DNA of 64,000 nucleotides from Ptychodera flava (taxonomy: Eukaryota > Hemichordata > Enteropneusta > Ptychoderidae): contig NC_091940.1 of assembly GCF_041260155.1 (NCBI RefSeq), positions 31,517,875-31,581,874 on the forward strand. Direction: 5' to 3'. The notes beneath the pieces are model-generated. The model did not search any database, was not told the DNA's origin, and was given only the letters and a program-made list of their open reading frames with translations. Both the position numbers and the translations under genes were made by a program. Position 1 is the stretch's first letter, and each line of letters starts with the position of its first letter. Shown one piece after another: positions 11,800-23,571 of this stretch.

Positions 11800-14611
11800 T
11801 TGACAAGAAAAGATCAGACGAGTGTAAACACGTTCCGTAGTCTTGCAGGTTAACCACTGGCGATGTGTTTTGCTGACGTGGAAGGATTAATTTTGGAATA
11901 ATATCATGTAAGGCAATTATTGACAAAGAAGTTTTTATCACAAAAAGAGACTCTGCCTCTTGATTGGCTAACAGTTTCTCTTGATTGATAAGCAAGTGTC
12001 TGTTCGATGCTAAATAGGATTGGTAGATTTTCTGTGACACATTCGTTTTGTTCTAACAGCTGTGCTGCTTCACAACGGTTGAAGAATTGCCTCGAGGCTT
12101 TGCCGAGCAGTTTGCTCGGTAGTAGAGGGAAATTTGATTCCTAGGTTTATGCAGCTAGTTGGGACGATGCTAATGGAAGAGAGAAATTTGGGACGCCTCG
12201 ACGATAAAACTTTGCTATATCCAGACAACAGCAAATTGACCTCGCATTTGTACAGGAAGATGCCAACTTCAGAGAGAGCACAATCTAAGGAGCATCAAGT
12301 TCAAGATTTCCGTATCCAGACGCATTTTGGCGAGTTAACTAAATATTCCACAAAATAATTCCAGTGGAGTATCTACAATTAAGCAATATGGATGTAAACA
12401 GATCCAGTTAGCAGCAGTAAAGTATCGTTATATAAGCCACAATAGCTACGAATGTGTAACAAACCGATCTCAAAATATCCTCACTGAGTTTTCCAAGAAT
12501 TTTCTTTGAATTAGACCCATTGAAGACTGAAAAAGTGTACAACACTGTCATAAGTGTCGAAAGTAGCATGTAAATTCAAATGTTTTCAAATTATTTTAGA
12601 TTTTCCACCGTCTTAAACCAATCACGTTGCAGAGAAAATAAAGATTACAACAAGAAAATATAAGCCATGATGTTTTGTGCATTCAAGTAAATGACATTAT
12701 GCTTGTTTCTTGGATGATCACGATGTGTATGCGCGCGAAATACTGCATTTTATGTATTTTTCAATGGCGGCACCATTTTACGAGTGCGGCACCCGTTTAT
12801 TATTTAACCAGTTTAAAAGTGTCGGCATGGTCCAAATCAGCAAGCAGTGATACTTCTATACACGTCATTCAGTTAGTGCATTTACACTAACCAATTTGGT
12901 TTGAAAATGAAATCATTAAAATAATGCATGAAATTTGCGGCTCTTGTGGCTTTAGAGAATTCATTGACAAGTCGAAGGGCAGAGCACGTTTATGAAAGAT
13001 CCCTGTTTTTCATCGGGCTCAGGCCGTTAATCATAGCGTTGGACGCAACACAGCATTGTTATACTCAGAATCAAGTGTTTTGCAATATTCAATTACTTTT
13101 TGTTAGTTTACTGACTAAACATAAAAAATATTAGATGGGTTCGCCTTCTAGCATTACAAACAGTCATAAGTTGAGTGAAAAAGAAGTTTAAAATTATGCA
13201 AATGTATGAAAATTACCTGCTTTCCCGGCTTCATTTTTCTCCGTTTTTCAACATTTAACTGGGTCAAATTTTGTTAAATTTTCATGTTATGTTCTTCAAG
13301 TACTATATATACAAGAAAACGACAATTTTTTTGTAATAAAGTTCTTACATTTAGGAGTGAATGCCGAACGAATTCACGTACAATTCGTAAAGTCATATAC
13401 AATAATTTCAAAGAAAGCACACGCCTAGAAATTTACCTCAGACAAAGTTGTACTATTTTTGATTGAATCTCAAAGCGCCACCACTGTAACTGCGCGCGCG
13501 ACCCTGGTTGCATTGCTTACAGCACCCCCCATGATGCAAATAGCTTCGAGTTCGCTTTATTTCTGCGAATTATTCACTCCATTTATGGGAATATACATGC
13601 ATTACATTGTATTAGGCTCATTCAGGTTGCAAATCTAAGCGTGCGCGTACGCAACCATCCACTACCCACCATCCTCTTCATTTGGTAGGTCACTGTACAG
13701 GTGAACATACTCCGGACGAGCAAAACAGATTTTCATTGCACCTCCATGACGTTATGGACAGTGAAAATTAAAAGAAATGAGACATGAACAACAAGAGTAC
13801 ATTATGTCGGGTTTGTTTATTGTGTGTACAATTCTGTTCAAGAATGGACAGCCATTGATCTTGTGATGGAAATCTTGGATCTTTGGTCTTCGTTTTCATA
13901 GCGCTCAGCATGTGCGGTGGTGTCACACCAATTTTAGTAGGAAAAGTAACTCTCTTCACGGTTAACTGTAAAATGGAGCCCATTAATGTTAAAACAAACT
14001 CGGGGTGTTTCGAATCTGTAATGACTTCATTCGCATCAATTCTAACGTTACAAGGCCCATTGAAATTGTAGCAACGAGCATGAATTTCTGCAAAACACCA
14101 CTGGGGACGCTATTTTCATCACTGACTGCATACTGCCAATGACTGACCTGACACCTCTCAACATGATTGTGCCTCTTACTGTTTTAAAATATGAACATTT
14201 TGCTCAAAGCTACTGTCGTAGCCTATGAGAGATTAATTATTGGACTTGAGCCAAATTTATATGTTGCGTGGGACAGCTTTTTGCGTTGCTCGGTATCTAA
14301 GAACATTCCTATACTTACGACTGAAAGCAAATATATCAAAGGGTGGTGGCTATTCTTTCAGATTTTCTTGGACAGTATCCAAATGGAACGACAGCACGCT
14401 CTTAATAAAGGATTTCATTGTCCATGTTGCTGGACGTAACAAATGGATGCTATTACAGGGCAGTGGGAGAGGTAAGAGAGTTTTAGGAAGATTTTCATAA
14501 AAACCTTTAGTTTTCAACACTTACAAGAAATCTTTCGAGGAAAACATCGATACCATCAAGCATTCGGTGTCAGCGTGATATTAAGTGATGGTTTGATAAA
14601 CGCTGTTGGAG

Positions 14612-14612
<1 letters not shown>
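11800..14612. other. No recognised gene
   Basis: Only short frames (for example 12134-12358 and 14191-14500) without motifs, splice support or similarity I can recognise. Confidence 0.4.

Positions 14613-14674
<62 letters not shown>
14613..14674. repeat. (TA)n microsatellite on the left of the palindromic element
   Basis: About 62 bp of uninterrupted TA dinucleotides that abut the palindrome starting at 14676. Confidence 0.95.
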
Positions 14675-14675
<1 letters not shown>

Positions 14676-14749
14676 CGGATGAATAAAATTGCACACGTCT
14701 ACTGATCTGCTTGTATATTTTCTGTTTATTCTGTTGGTAATTTTGATAC

Positions 14750-14781
14750 AACGTTTCGTCCTAAAAGTAGGACTTCATCAG
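14750..14781 (-). ncRNA. Hammerhead ribozyme-like core, left arm of the palindrome
   Basis: Mirror image of the right-arm motif on the minus strand: CTGATGA at 14781-14775, GAAAC ending at 14753. It has the same helix II and the same weak helix I. Confidence 0.45.
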
Positions 14782-14861
14782 GTTGAAGATGTCGTTTATG
14801 TGTGGCGCAGATGGAATGTGGCCACTTTCCATCTGCGCCACACATAAACGACATCTTCAAC

Positions 14862-14893
14862 CTGATGAAGTCCTACTTTTAGGACGAAACGTT
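14862..14893 (+). ncRNA. Hammerhead ribozyme-like core, right arm of the palindrome
   Basis: CTGATGA at 14862-14868 is followed by a 6-bp helix II (GTCCTA...TAGGAC) with a short loop, then GAAAC at 14886-14890 and GTT. This is the conserved hammerhead layout CUGANGA, helix II, GAAA, with the short ACGU helix III seen in retroelement hammerheads. Helix I is weak: only two pairs form beside the predicted cut site, so activity is doubtful. Confidence 0.5.
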
Positions 14894-15023
14894 GTATCAA
14901 AATTACCAACAGAATAAACAGAAAATATACAAGCAGATCAGTAGACGTGTGCAATTTTATTCATCCGCTATTACCAAACCACGCTACGAACAACACTGGG
15001 AGCTATCTGTACATCTCAAGTAT

Positions 15024-15630
<607 letters not shown>

Positions 15631-15639
15631 GGAGCGCTA

Positions 15640-16490
15640 TTGAAGACTATGTAAATTTTGGGCTAATATTTAGGCCAACTGGGGACAGTGTGTCAAATTT
15701 TTTGATCCATTGTGATTCTAAATGTTTGCGTAGTTTGTCATCCTGTTTGTTGACTTGTATGATGCCAATTACTGAAATGTCACTGATATTGTGTTGATCA
15801 GAATTAAAATGTATGGCCACCGGGCTTTCTTTATTTTTGACGCACTGAGGAGAGGTACGTGGTTGTTGAAACGAAGTCGGAGAGATGTTTTGGTTTTTTC
15901 CCAACAATACTGTTTGTTGCAGCGTTGACATGTAAGAAGGTATACGACGTTTTTGCTGTTGCAGCTGATGTCATTTCTGATTGCGTATGTTTTGTTGTTG
16001 ACCGTGCTTGGAACTGTGATGTATTATGGGTATATTTGCAAATGTTGCAACCCCTCGTAGATTGACATTTGGTGAAACGGGGCTGGATTCACCGGCGTTG
16101 TTAATATTCGAGCGGACAAGGAGGTCTTTGAGGTTAACATTGCGTCGATATGATATAATTGGTATGTTAGGGATGGCTTCTTTACATCTTTATGACTTAT
16201 GGAGTGTTGGGAGATTCGAGGATATGATGAATTTCAAGTTAGGGAGACGGGGATTATATGTCGAGACTAGTGGGATTCGACAGTCTCCCTGTTTGTTTTT
16301 GTACTGAAGGAGAGCCGGCCTAGGGATTGATTTCGCTCTATTTATTTGTTCTTTGACGAGGTTGTGAGGGTAATCCCGTTCAATCAGCGATTGTTGTAGA
16401 ATGTCGAGGCGTGTATCACGCCATTCTGGCTCCGAACAAATGCGACAAATGCGTATTGCCAGGCCGTAGGGGACACCTAGTTTCATATGT
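15640..16490 (-). pseudogene. Penelope-like element: RT C-terminus and GIY-YIG endonuclease remnant
   Basis: Two minus-strand frames fit the C-terminal half of a Penelope-like polyprotein. Frame 16486-16190 has the post-RT segment (IRICRICSEPEW, then LLQYKN..., PLVSTYNPRLPNLKFII). Frame 15931-15647 has the endonuclease end (HFNSDQHNISDISVIGI, then LESQWIKKFDTLSPVGLNI). Between them another frame reads VNLKDLLVRSNI, also typical. The reverse-transcriptase catalytic core is missing upstream of about 16500, and frame changes between the pieces show decay. The GIY-YIG domain would cut target DNA for target-primed reverse transcription. It lies next to the hammerhead-bearing repeat at 15188-15630. 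Confidence 0.7.
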
Positions 16491-16561
16491 CTGGGATGTG
16501 CTCCCGGGGGTGTGCTGACTGAAAATGTAAATATTGATGGGTATCAGTTATTTCGGTGAAA

Positions 16562-16828
16562 CTAAAACATCTCTCAGACTTCGTTTCAATACCACCTCTC
16601 CTCAGTGCGTCATAAAAAAGATTTCCCGGTCACCATACATTTTAATTCTGATCAACACAGTATCAGTGATATTTCAATAATTGGCATCATACAAGTCAAT
16701 AAACAGGATGACAAACTACCCAAACATTTAGAATCACTATGATCAAAAAACTTGACACACTGTCTCCAGCTGGCCTAAATATTCGCCCAAAATTACATAG
16801 CCTTTAACAGCGCCCCCACATAACTTAA
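16562..16828 (+). pseudogene. Second, inverted Penelope-like endonuclease fragment
   Basis: A diverged plus-strand copy of the endonuclease end found on the minus strand at 15650-15900 (shared words include AAAACATCTCTC and CATTTTAATTCTGATCAAC). It has several stops. Together with the first copy it forms a head-to-head pair. It breaks off at about 16828 where the DIRS-like element is inserted; its terminal repeat resumes at about 23189. Confidence 0.65.
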
Positions 16829-17200
16829 TATTTAAAGCCGTATCACTTCGCTCATGGGTATAGCCTATTGTTATAGGATTTGGCCGGAGTCCTGGTCGGC
16901 TACCTGTAGTCGTCGCTTTCCCTTACTCTCACCACATACGTCACCATACCACCCATACCCCAATCACTCAAATCTTCTAAGCCCAAACCAGAATATTTAT
17001 GCAGCACAACGATTTTATTTATTCGTTATTAAAGCATTATCATATACACCGACATACTGATTATTGACACCAGTAAAATTCTCCATTCGCCAATATCTGC
17101 ATAACTAATGCACGAGTCGGTTGTTTAACCTGTGAGTAACTTTCAGCAAAGTCTTATAATCGTTCACCCATCCCCTATCCTGCTATATGTGTGTCATAAT

Positions 17201-17935
17201 TTAGAATATATCATCTCTTTCAAACGCCCTAGTGAATCCAGTGAGTTCATCCATTTTTCGATAGGCATTTACATTGGAATTAGGGGTTTCTACAAGCTGT
17301 GCCAGTCTATCCGCCGGAGCTGCTGGCTGCATTACTTTTGATAGTTGCATGTAATATCTTGCTGTCTCTTCCGCCCTCCAGCCCACGTGGGTCATGAGTG
17401 ATTTTTGCATATCTATGCACATTCGAGGTTTGTTTGGCTCGATTGTAATCGACATTACAATAAATGGTGGTGGGTCTATACCGACCCGCCCGGCGGTTGA
17501 AATTGCTCCAGTTTGCAATCTATCTGTGATAGTCTTTGATATATTATTAAAAGTCAACAAAATCTCGGCAAGTTGGGTTATTTGTAAAGACTTTACTTGG
17601 TGGCGTGGGACTATCGTACGCTGTGCCTTTGAAAGTGCCTCGGTATGGTTGGAAGGGTTAAGATATGCTTACACCATCATTTACCCACTCCATAATTTGC
17701 TCGAAATTATCTGCGGCTCTTGCGATTGATGACCAGGCGTCCCTGTGCTTATGTATCTCCCCTGCTGTAAACTCGTCCGGGTTACGCAAGGCAAGCATCA
17801 ATGGGGAGGCTTTTTGTTTCCCCGTTACTACATCCTGGATACTAGGACAGCATTCAGTGGGGCCCTGTCGAGGGGCACCCTCAAAAGTCACCCACGTTGT
17901 CGTAGTCCTGACGGGAGACGTCCCCCTGGTGAGTT
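17201..17935 (-). pseudogene. DIRS/Ngaro-like pol remnant: RT N-terminus joined to recombinase C-terminus
   Basis: The upstream frame (to 17658) reads IHKHRDAWSSIARAADNFEQ then EWVNDGV, the lead-in to a DIRS-type reverse transcriptase. After a stop and frame change the text continues PFQPYRGTFKGTAYDSP, then TGAISTAGRVGIDPPPFIV and IEPNKPRMCID, matching the conserved start of that RT family. It then jumps straight to LMTHVGWRAEETARYYMQL, which resembles the C-terminal His...Gly...Tyr box of tyrosine recombinases. The RT catalytic motif, RNase H and most of the recombinase are absent, so an internal deletion has fused the two ends. It is non-functional. Confidence 0.5.
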
Positions 17936-18546
17936 TTTCCCAGCTTAACGGTACTTACTGCGAAAGTGAAGAACAGGGGGAAAGCTTTCACAAATTGAGT
18001 CTTACAACCTGTAAACTTTTGAGGGTACCCCTAGACAGGACCTCGGAAACCGAGGCTGCATAAGAATGCAAAAGGGTGCTATGGACCCTCCCTGCCTAAA
18101 GGGTAGGTGTACTTATAGGGAGAGCTGTGAACGAGGTCAGTGTCCGAAACTACACATTCTACTATGAGGATGTCCACTTCGAGTGGGACCGGGATTTGAT
18201 AATGGCAAGGGGAACATGTGCGTTGTCTCTGTATGGATTTCTGACTTTGGGAGAGGTATGAGGGACTAACTTTTCTGATGATACATTTCTACGTTTGTGA
18301 CAAGAGGGGAAATTCAACCTCAGATTGGTCTCCCGGAATATGAATATTCCAACATGCAAACACAACTCGTCCAATCACGTCATAGAACACAATACAAGTT
18401 GTATTATTTGCAAATGAACACAAAAAAAGAGAGAAAGACCTTATTTATTATCTTGAACTTGAAAGAACAAGGAATGTGCGTACAAGTGCGTAATAATTTA
18501 CCACACATTTAATCCGAATTCAGCAAGCACACTAGATTCTTTTTGG

Positions 18547-19024
18547 ACATGACCGGGCCATATGCCCAAGCTCGTGACATGTAAAACACTTTATTTCATC
18601 GAGAGTTTTTTTTTTTTTGCGGGCATAAGGTGCATATCTGACGTCAGCAAATTTTTTGTATGTGTGGTTTGTGTGTCACATAAATTTCGATACTTTAGCT
18701 GCTATTTCTTCTTCTTCCTTGTTTCCTAGGAGTATAAACAATAGCGTCCGCCTCTTCTCCGAAGTCGTTAGCCTCGAATTGCGCCAAGACTGCGCGAAAC
18801 CTGGGAAGTTTGGGGTGGGCTGCGACAGTTGCTCTGTCCACTAACGCTCGAAGGGCGCTTTTTAGCTGTAGTCTCGTGGTAAGAACCGGTCACAGTCCCT
18901 CCGGGCCGTGAACCGGTGTATGAGCCAACTCCATTACTTTAGCAAGAGCGTCTTCAACGGATGCCGACTCGGCCATGTCCTGCAGTTTTTTTATCTGCTT
19001 CTTCAGAGCCGCAATCTCGTCCGC
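18547..19024 (-). pseudogene. Gag-like exon 2 with CCHC zinc knuckle (decayed)
   Basis: A CCACAG acceptor at 19030-19025 opens a phase-0 frame (ADEIAALKKQIKKLQDMAES...), a short coiled-coil-like helix, which ends at a stop near 18895. Other frames continue gag-like text (KSALRALVDRATVAAHPKL). At 18588-18547 lies a zinc knuckle, CFTCHELGHMARSC (CX2CX4HX4C). These knuckles bind nucleic acid in retroelement Gag proteins. Frame breaks show decay. Confidence 0.5.
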
Positions 19025-19139
19025 CTGTGGATACGGTCCAAACAAAGATAGTCACATATAAACTCTTCCCTTTGTTACTCGCACACCACCAGAATGTAAA
19101 ACATACAGGTATACATCTTACCATTGTATCTCAAATTAT

Positions 19140-19470
19140 GCATACGCTCACAGTGAACCTTAACGGGTTGACTGCCTGGCTAGGGCCCGGGCCGTAAATC
19201 TAAGACAGAAGCATTTTTTTTTTTTTTTTCGGTCTCGAGATCTCTTTTTTTGATAGTAATAGTTTTTTTTTAATTTTGTAAATCTAGTACAAAATCGTTT
19301 AATTTAATTTTTTTTTATTAGGCCCCACAGTAACCTTTGGGCGGCACCCAAGCCGAACCCTTGTAATTCCTGGCGCCCTCGCAGCAACCCTTCAGCGGAT
19401 TAACTGCCCGGCCATCTGTGAATAATAGCACCCTCGCAGTAACCCTCGGCGGATTGACTGCCCGGCACTC
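19140..19470. repeat. Short GC-rich repeats on the left of the satellite
   Basis: At least three copies of a unit with the phrase CCTCGCAGTAACCCTCGG followed by CGGATTGACTGCCCGG. Another copy lies at about 22340-22382 on the far side of the satellite, so this repeat brackets the array. Confidence 0.6.
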
Positions 19471-19559
19471 CATCCATGGCCAGAAGTCGGGATTTTTTCA
19501 TTTTAGACATTTTTACATTTTAGTAGTGCATGTTTGACATGTTTAGGTCGGAACTAACA

Positions 19560-22205
19560 GCCGAACTAACGTGACCAAAAAAGCCAAACTTGCAAACCTA
19601 TCGTGTATCGTGCAGACCCAATATCCGCACCTATCGTTTCTAAAATGTCTAACGTGTATGCCAGGTTGGAACTAACGTGCCTAAAATGCCAAACGTGCAA
19701 ACCTATCGTGTATCGTGCAGACCTAACATTAAAGAACCTATGTCTAACATGTATTGCATTTTAGGGCGTACAAATAAGTCCTATTCTATCATGCCAATCG
19801 TGCAAACCTATCGTGTAATCGTGCACGCCAAACATGGATGCACCTATCGTGTCTAAAGTGTCTAACGTGTATATCATGACTGCACGATTGACATATGGTA
19901 CCATTCGACTTATCTGGACATACACGTTAGACATTTTAGACACGTTAGGTCCGTACACGTTGGGTCAGCACGTTACACGATAAATTTGCACGATTGGCAT
20001 GATAGATTTTGACTCTTGGACAACCTAAAATGACATACACGTTAGACATTTTAGACACGTTAGCTCCGTAAATCTTAGGTCGGCACGTTATACGATATGT
20101 CTCAAGATTCACGTGATGGCCTACAAACACGGTAAGGTCTAACTCTATCATGCCAATCGTGCAAACCTATCGTGTTAACGTGCCGACCTAACGTGTATGC
20201 ACCTAACGTGTCTAAAATGTCTAACGGGCATGTCATTTTAGGTTCTCGACATGGGTCAAAATCTATCATGCCAATCGTGCAAACCTATCGTGTATCGTGC
20301 AAACCTAACGTGTACGCACCTAACGTGTTAGTCTGGCAGAGACCCTGCGATTCGCGTTCTCCCCTGTTGGAACACGCGCGCCCTTCAGAGACGCGACGCG
20401 AATCCCAGGGTCTGGACGTTTCTTGCAAGCGACCGGTCGGATTTCTGCTGATCCGGTACTTTATAGAACACCACACACCCGTTAATCAAAACAAAAATGA
20501 CAAGTAGCAATTCCAAATAAAATGAAAAATAAAAACATACCACGTATATAGGTCTACCGGCTACTAGTATATATTCTCTCCGCCCAGTTAGATAGGTGTT
20601 TCTTTTGAGGTCACTACCCTTATGAATATTCATACCCTTGCAAAAACGGACAGTCGCTGTGTCTGGCAGCGCGTGTTCACACCTGCATAGCGTAGTCTTC
20701 GAATGCAGGCCCATCGTGGGCGCGCACAAAACAAGGCACAGCGACTGTGGAGAGTCTACTAACGTGTCTAAAATGTCTAATGTGTATGTCATTTTAGGTT
20801 CTCGACATGGGTCAAAATCTATCATGCCAATCGTGCAAACCTATCGTGTATCGTGCAAACCTAACGTGTACGGACCTAACGTGTCTAAAATGTCTAACGT
20901 GCATGTCATTTTAGGTTCTCGACATGGGTCAAAATCTATCATGCCAATCGTGCAAACCTATCGTGTATCTTGCAAACCTAACGTGTACGGACCTAACGTG
21001 TCTAAAATGTCTAACGTGTATATCATGACTGTACCATTCAACTTATCTGGAGACCCTAAAATGACATACTTGTTAGACATTTTAGACACGTTAGATCCGT
21101 ACTCGTTAGGTTTGCACGATACACGATAGCTTTGCATGATTGCCATGATAGATTTTGACTCGTGGACAACCTAAAATGACATACACGTTAGACATTTTAG
21201 ACACGTTAGCTCCGTGAATCTTAGGTCGGCACGTTATACGATATTTCTCAAGATTCACGTGATGGCCTACAAACACGGTAAGGTCTACCTCTATCATGCC
21301 AATCGTGCAAACCTATCTTGTATCGTGCAGACCTAACGTGTACGCACCTAACGTGTCTAAAATGTCTAACGTGCATGTCATTTTAGGTTCTCCACATGAG
21401 TCAAAATCTATCATGCCAATCATGCAAACCTATCGTGTATCGTGCAAACCTAACGTGTACACACCTAACGTGTCTAAAATGTCTAACGTGTATGTCATTT
21501 TAGACATGACTCCAATTTCTATCATGCCAATCATGCAAACCTATCGTGTATCGTGCAGACCTTACGTGTACGGACCTAACGTGTCTAAAATGTCTAACGT
21601 GTATGTCATTTTAGGTTCTAAACATGGGTCAAAATCTATCATGCAATCGTGCAAACCTATCGTGTATCGTGCAAACCTAACGTGTACGCACCTAACCTGT
21701 CTAAAATGTCTAACGTGCATGTCATTTTAGGTTCTCCACATGAGTCAAAATCTATCATGCCAATCGTGCAAACCTATCGTGTATCGTGCAGACCTTACGT
21801 GTACGGACCTAACGTGTCTAAAATGTCTAACGTGCATGTCATTTTAGGTTCTAAACATGGGTCAAAATCTATCATGCCAATCGTGCAAACCTATCGTGTA
21901 TCGTGCAAACCTAACGTGTACGCACCTAACGTGTCTAAAATGTCTAACGTGCATGTCATTTTAGGTTCTCCACATGAGTCAAAATTTATCATGCCAATCG
22001 TGCAAACCTATCGTGTATCGTGCAAACCTAACGTGTACACACCTAACGTGTCTAAAATGTCTTACGTGTATATCATTTTAGGTTGTCCACATGACTCCAA
22101 AATCTACCATGCCAATCATGCTGACCTATCGTGTATCGTGCAAACCTAACGTGTACGGACCTAACGTGTCTAAAATGTCTAACGTGCAGACTTTTACAGT
22201 GTTTA
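19560..22205. repeat. 117-bp satellite array with inverted blocks
   Basis: About 13 forward copies of a 117-bp unit (key words ATCATGCCAATCGTGCAAAC, CTAACGTGTCTAAAATG, GTCATTTTAGG). Regular 117-bp spacing is clearest from 21291 to 22107. Blocks at about 19920-20110 and 21050-21250 are inverted. Within the unit a 20-bp word built on TCGTGCAAACCTA is doubled. Because 117 = 3 x 39, the repeat stays open in one frame, giving repetitive frames at 20638-21129, 21296-21730 and 21649-22149. I do not regard these as genes. The array sits inside the putative gag intron. Confidence 0.9.
20340..20758. repeat. Non-satellite insert with two foldbacks inside the array
   Basis: It interrupts the 117-bp array. 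Its first part has inverted words AGACCCTGCGATTCGCG and CGCGAATCCCAGGGTCT. Its last part has ACAGTCGCTGTGTC and GGCACAGCGACTGT. These look like two small foldback elements at the edges of an AT-rich spacer. Confidence 0.5.
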
Positions 22206-22319
22206 GTCATGCACGTTTGCCTTACACGTTTGGGTTCTATAATGTACAATGGCATACAACTCCCCATAGCACGATAGCTTCAACAATGTGAAACGTGCAT
22301 TTTACCAACTACTGGCCAT

Positions 22320-22385
22320 AGCTCCGGCACCCAGTAAATCATGGCACCCTCGCAGTAATCCTCGGCGGATTGACTGCCTGGCCTT
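22320..22385. repeat. Short GC-rich repeat on the right of the satellite
   Basis: One copy of the CCTCGCAGTAATCCTCGG / CGGATTGACTGCCTGG unit that also lies at 19140-19470. Confidence 0.6.
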
Positions 22386-22875
22386 ATTATTTTAAAACAA
22401 AACAAAACAACAAAAACAGATACTGGTAACAGACTATCGTATAGCGCTATAGTGGACTTGCCGTGACCATGACACGGCCACGGCACATAGTACCACCAGG
22501 TGCGCGTAACAAGCATGCAAATTCAGAATGTAAGCAAGCCGAGCTGACAGATTTGTGCCGTCGCTGGCGTACTGGACAGGTGGAGACCTGCACTGTAATA
22601 GTAAGTAGCGAAATCCACGTGGCGAAGTTAGATAAATCTAATTCTTAAAAACAAACACAACCTGCCAACTACCACTAACGGGACCATATCAGGTGCACGA
22701 TACGCCAGAATGCCTATAGTGGTGGCCGAGGCCTAACAGACATGTGAGAATTATGCACTATCACAACTGGTAAGAAACAAATCAATGACGAGAATTATAC
22801 ACGGTCTAAACGCCCTACACAGAGTCCTAAGGCCTGGCTGAACAAATAAATTCAATGGGTGAGACCCGGACGTAC

Positions 22876-23061
22876 CTGCGAGCTTTTATTTTCAGCAGGT
22901 GGTGTTCCCTGTGCATCATTGATGGCTGTAGCTGGCTGCCGTTGCTGCCCCGAAGTGCTCGGGCCTGGAAGAATATCCCGGGGTTGGTGACTTGCTTGGT
23001 TGGTATACGCTGCAACAAACGTTTGACCAGCCGTGGCGGGTGCCGGTTTAGACGAAGCCAT
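22876..23061 (-). CDS. Gag-like exon 1 of the DIRS-like element
   Basis: The ATG at 23061 starts MASSKPAPATAGQTFVAAYT..., a Pro/Ser/Gln-rich disordered N-terminus of 62 codons. It ends at a strong donor (CGCAG/GTACGT, GT at 22875-22874) in phase 0. That phase matches the acceptor at 19025, where the coiled-coil-like frame begins, so a spliced gag with an intron of 3.85 kb is plausible. A TATA-like TTTATACCCC lies about 70 bp upstream at about 23130. The function is inferred only from position and composition. Confidence 0.4.
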
Positions 23062-23315
23062 GGTGTCGGGTGCTGTTGTCTTCGCTGTGTTGCAATGAGG
23101 GAGATAGTCCGTATGGTATGTTTCCTATTTATACCCCCTTAATTTACATATAGCGTACTAATATCGCTGCGTGATGCGGCTTTGAATACCAGCTTTTGAG
23201 TATTTAGAGGGACCCCCCCCCTGGACTTCACGCGCCAATTTCCAGCTCTCGGCGTAGGTCCAGACAGTTTTGACCGTACTCACAACCTCGAGGTTAGTCT
23301 CTCTCCTGTCATTTA

Positions 23316-23571
23316 GGCCAAAGTAATAATTCTTTGTTTTCGTCCACTCTAAATGGGAAAAGGTACGCGTCTAAGCGGCTGAAAAACACACACAAGAAAT
23401 TAACACAATGTAATTTGATTGCAGCAATAAAAAATTGTAACAAAATTTTAGTTCAGAAAAGCTAAGCGGTCATGTCCTAAATTTCCTATTCAAATACATT
23501 GTGTGTGTTTTTCATGAAAACCTTAAAAACCTACGCGTGGGGACGCAAAACAAAATTTAATTACTTTGGCC
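23316..23571. mobile_element. PIF/Harbinger-type MITE
   Basis: A 256-bp insert with inverted ends GGCCAAAGTAAT/ATTACTTTGGCC, flanked by TTA on both sides (23313-23315 and 23572-23574). The left terminal repeat of the Penelope pair shows the uninterrupted site with a single TTA. A 3-bp TTA duplication with GG-starting inverted ends is the PIF/Harbinger pattern. No coding capacity. Confidence 0.75.

Larger units (their letters stand above)
14676..14967. mobile_element. Perfectly palindromic hammerhead-bearing element in a (TA)n tract
   Basis: Two arms of 146 bp (14676-14821 and 14822-14967) are near-exact reverse complements meeting at GTGG/CCAC with no spacer. Each arm carries one hammerhead-like core (see the ncRNA entries). 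TA repeats lie immediately left and shortly right. It resembles a terminal-repeat fragment of a Penelope-like element joined head to head with its own inverted copy. Confidence 0.6.
16829..23188 (-). mobile_element. DIRS-like tyrosine-recombinase retroelement inserted in the Penelope copy
   Basis: The insert is bounded by 18-bp inverted ends, TATTTAAAGCCGTATCAC at 16829 and its complement (two mismatches) ending at 23188. The Penelope copy is continuous across it: CCCACATA before, CCAGC after, matching CCCATATACCAGC in the uninterrupted left copy. On the minus strand the order is a gag-like first exon (23061-22876), gag with a CCHC knuckle (to 18547), RT start and recombinase end (17935-17201). 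That is the gag-RT-YR order of DIRS/Ngaro-type elements. The short inverted ends are unusual for DIRS, so the boundaries are less certain than the content. Confidence 0.55.

Noticed and set aside
20638-22149. Repetitive open frames of 144-166 codons in the satellite
   Set aside because: They arise because the 117-bp unit is a multiple of three. They have no start context, domains or splice support. Kept as a finding to test, not as genes.
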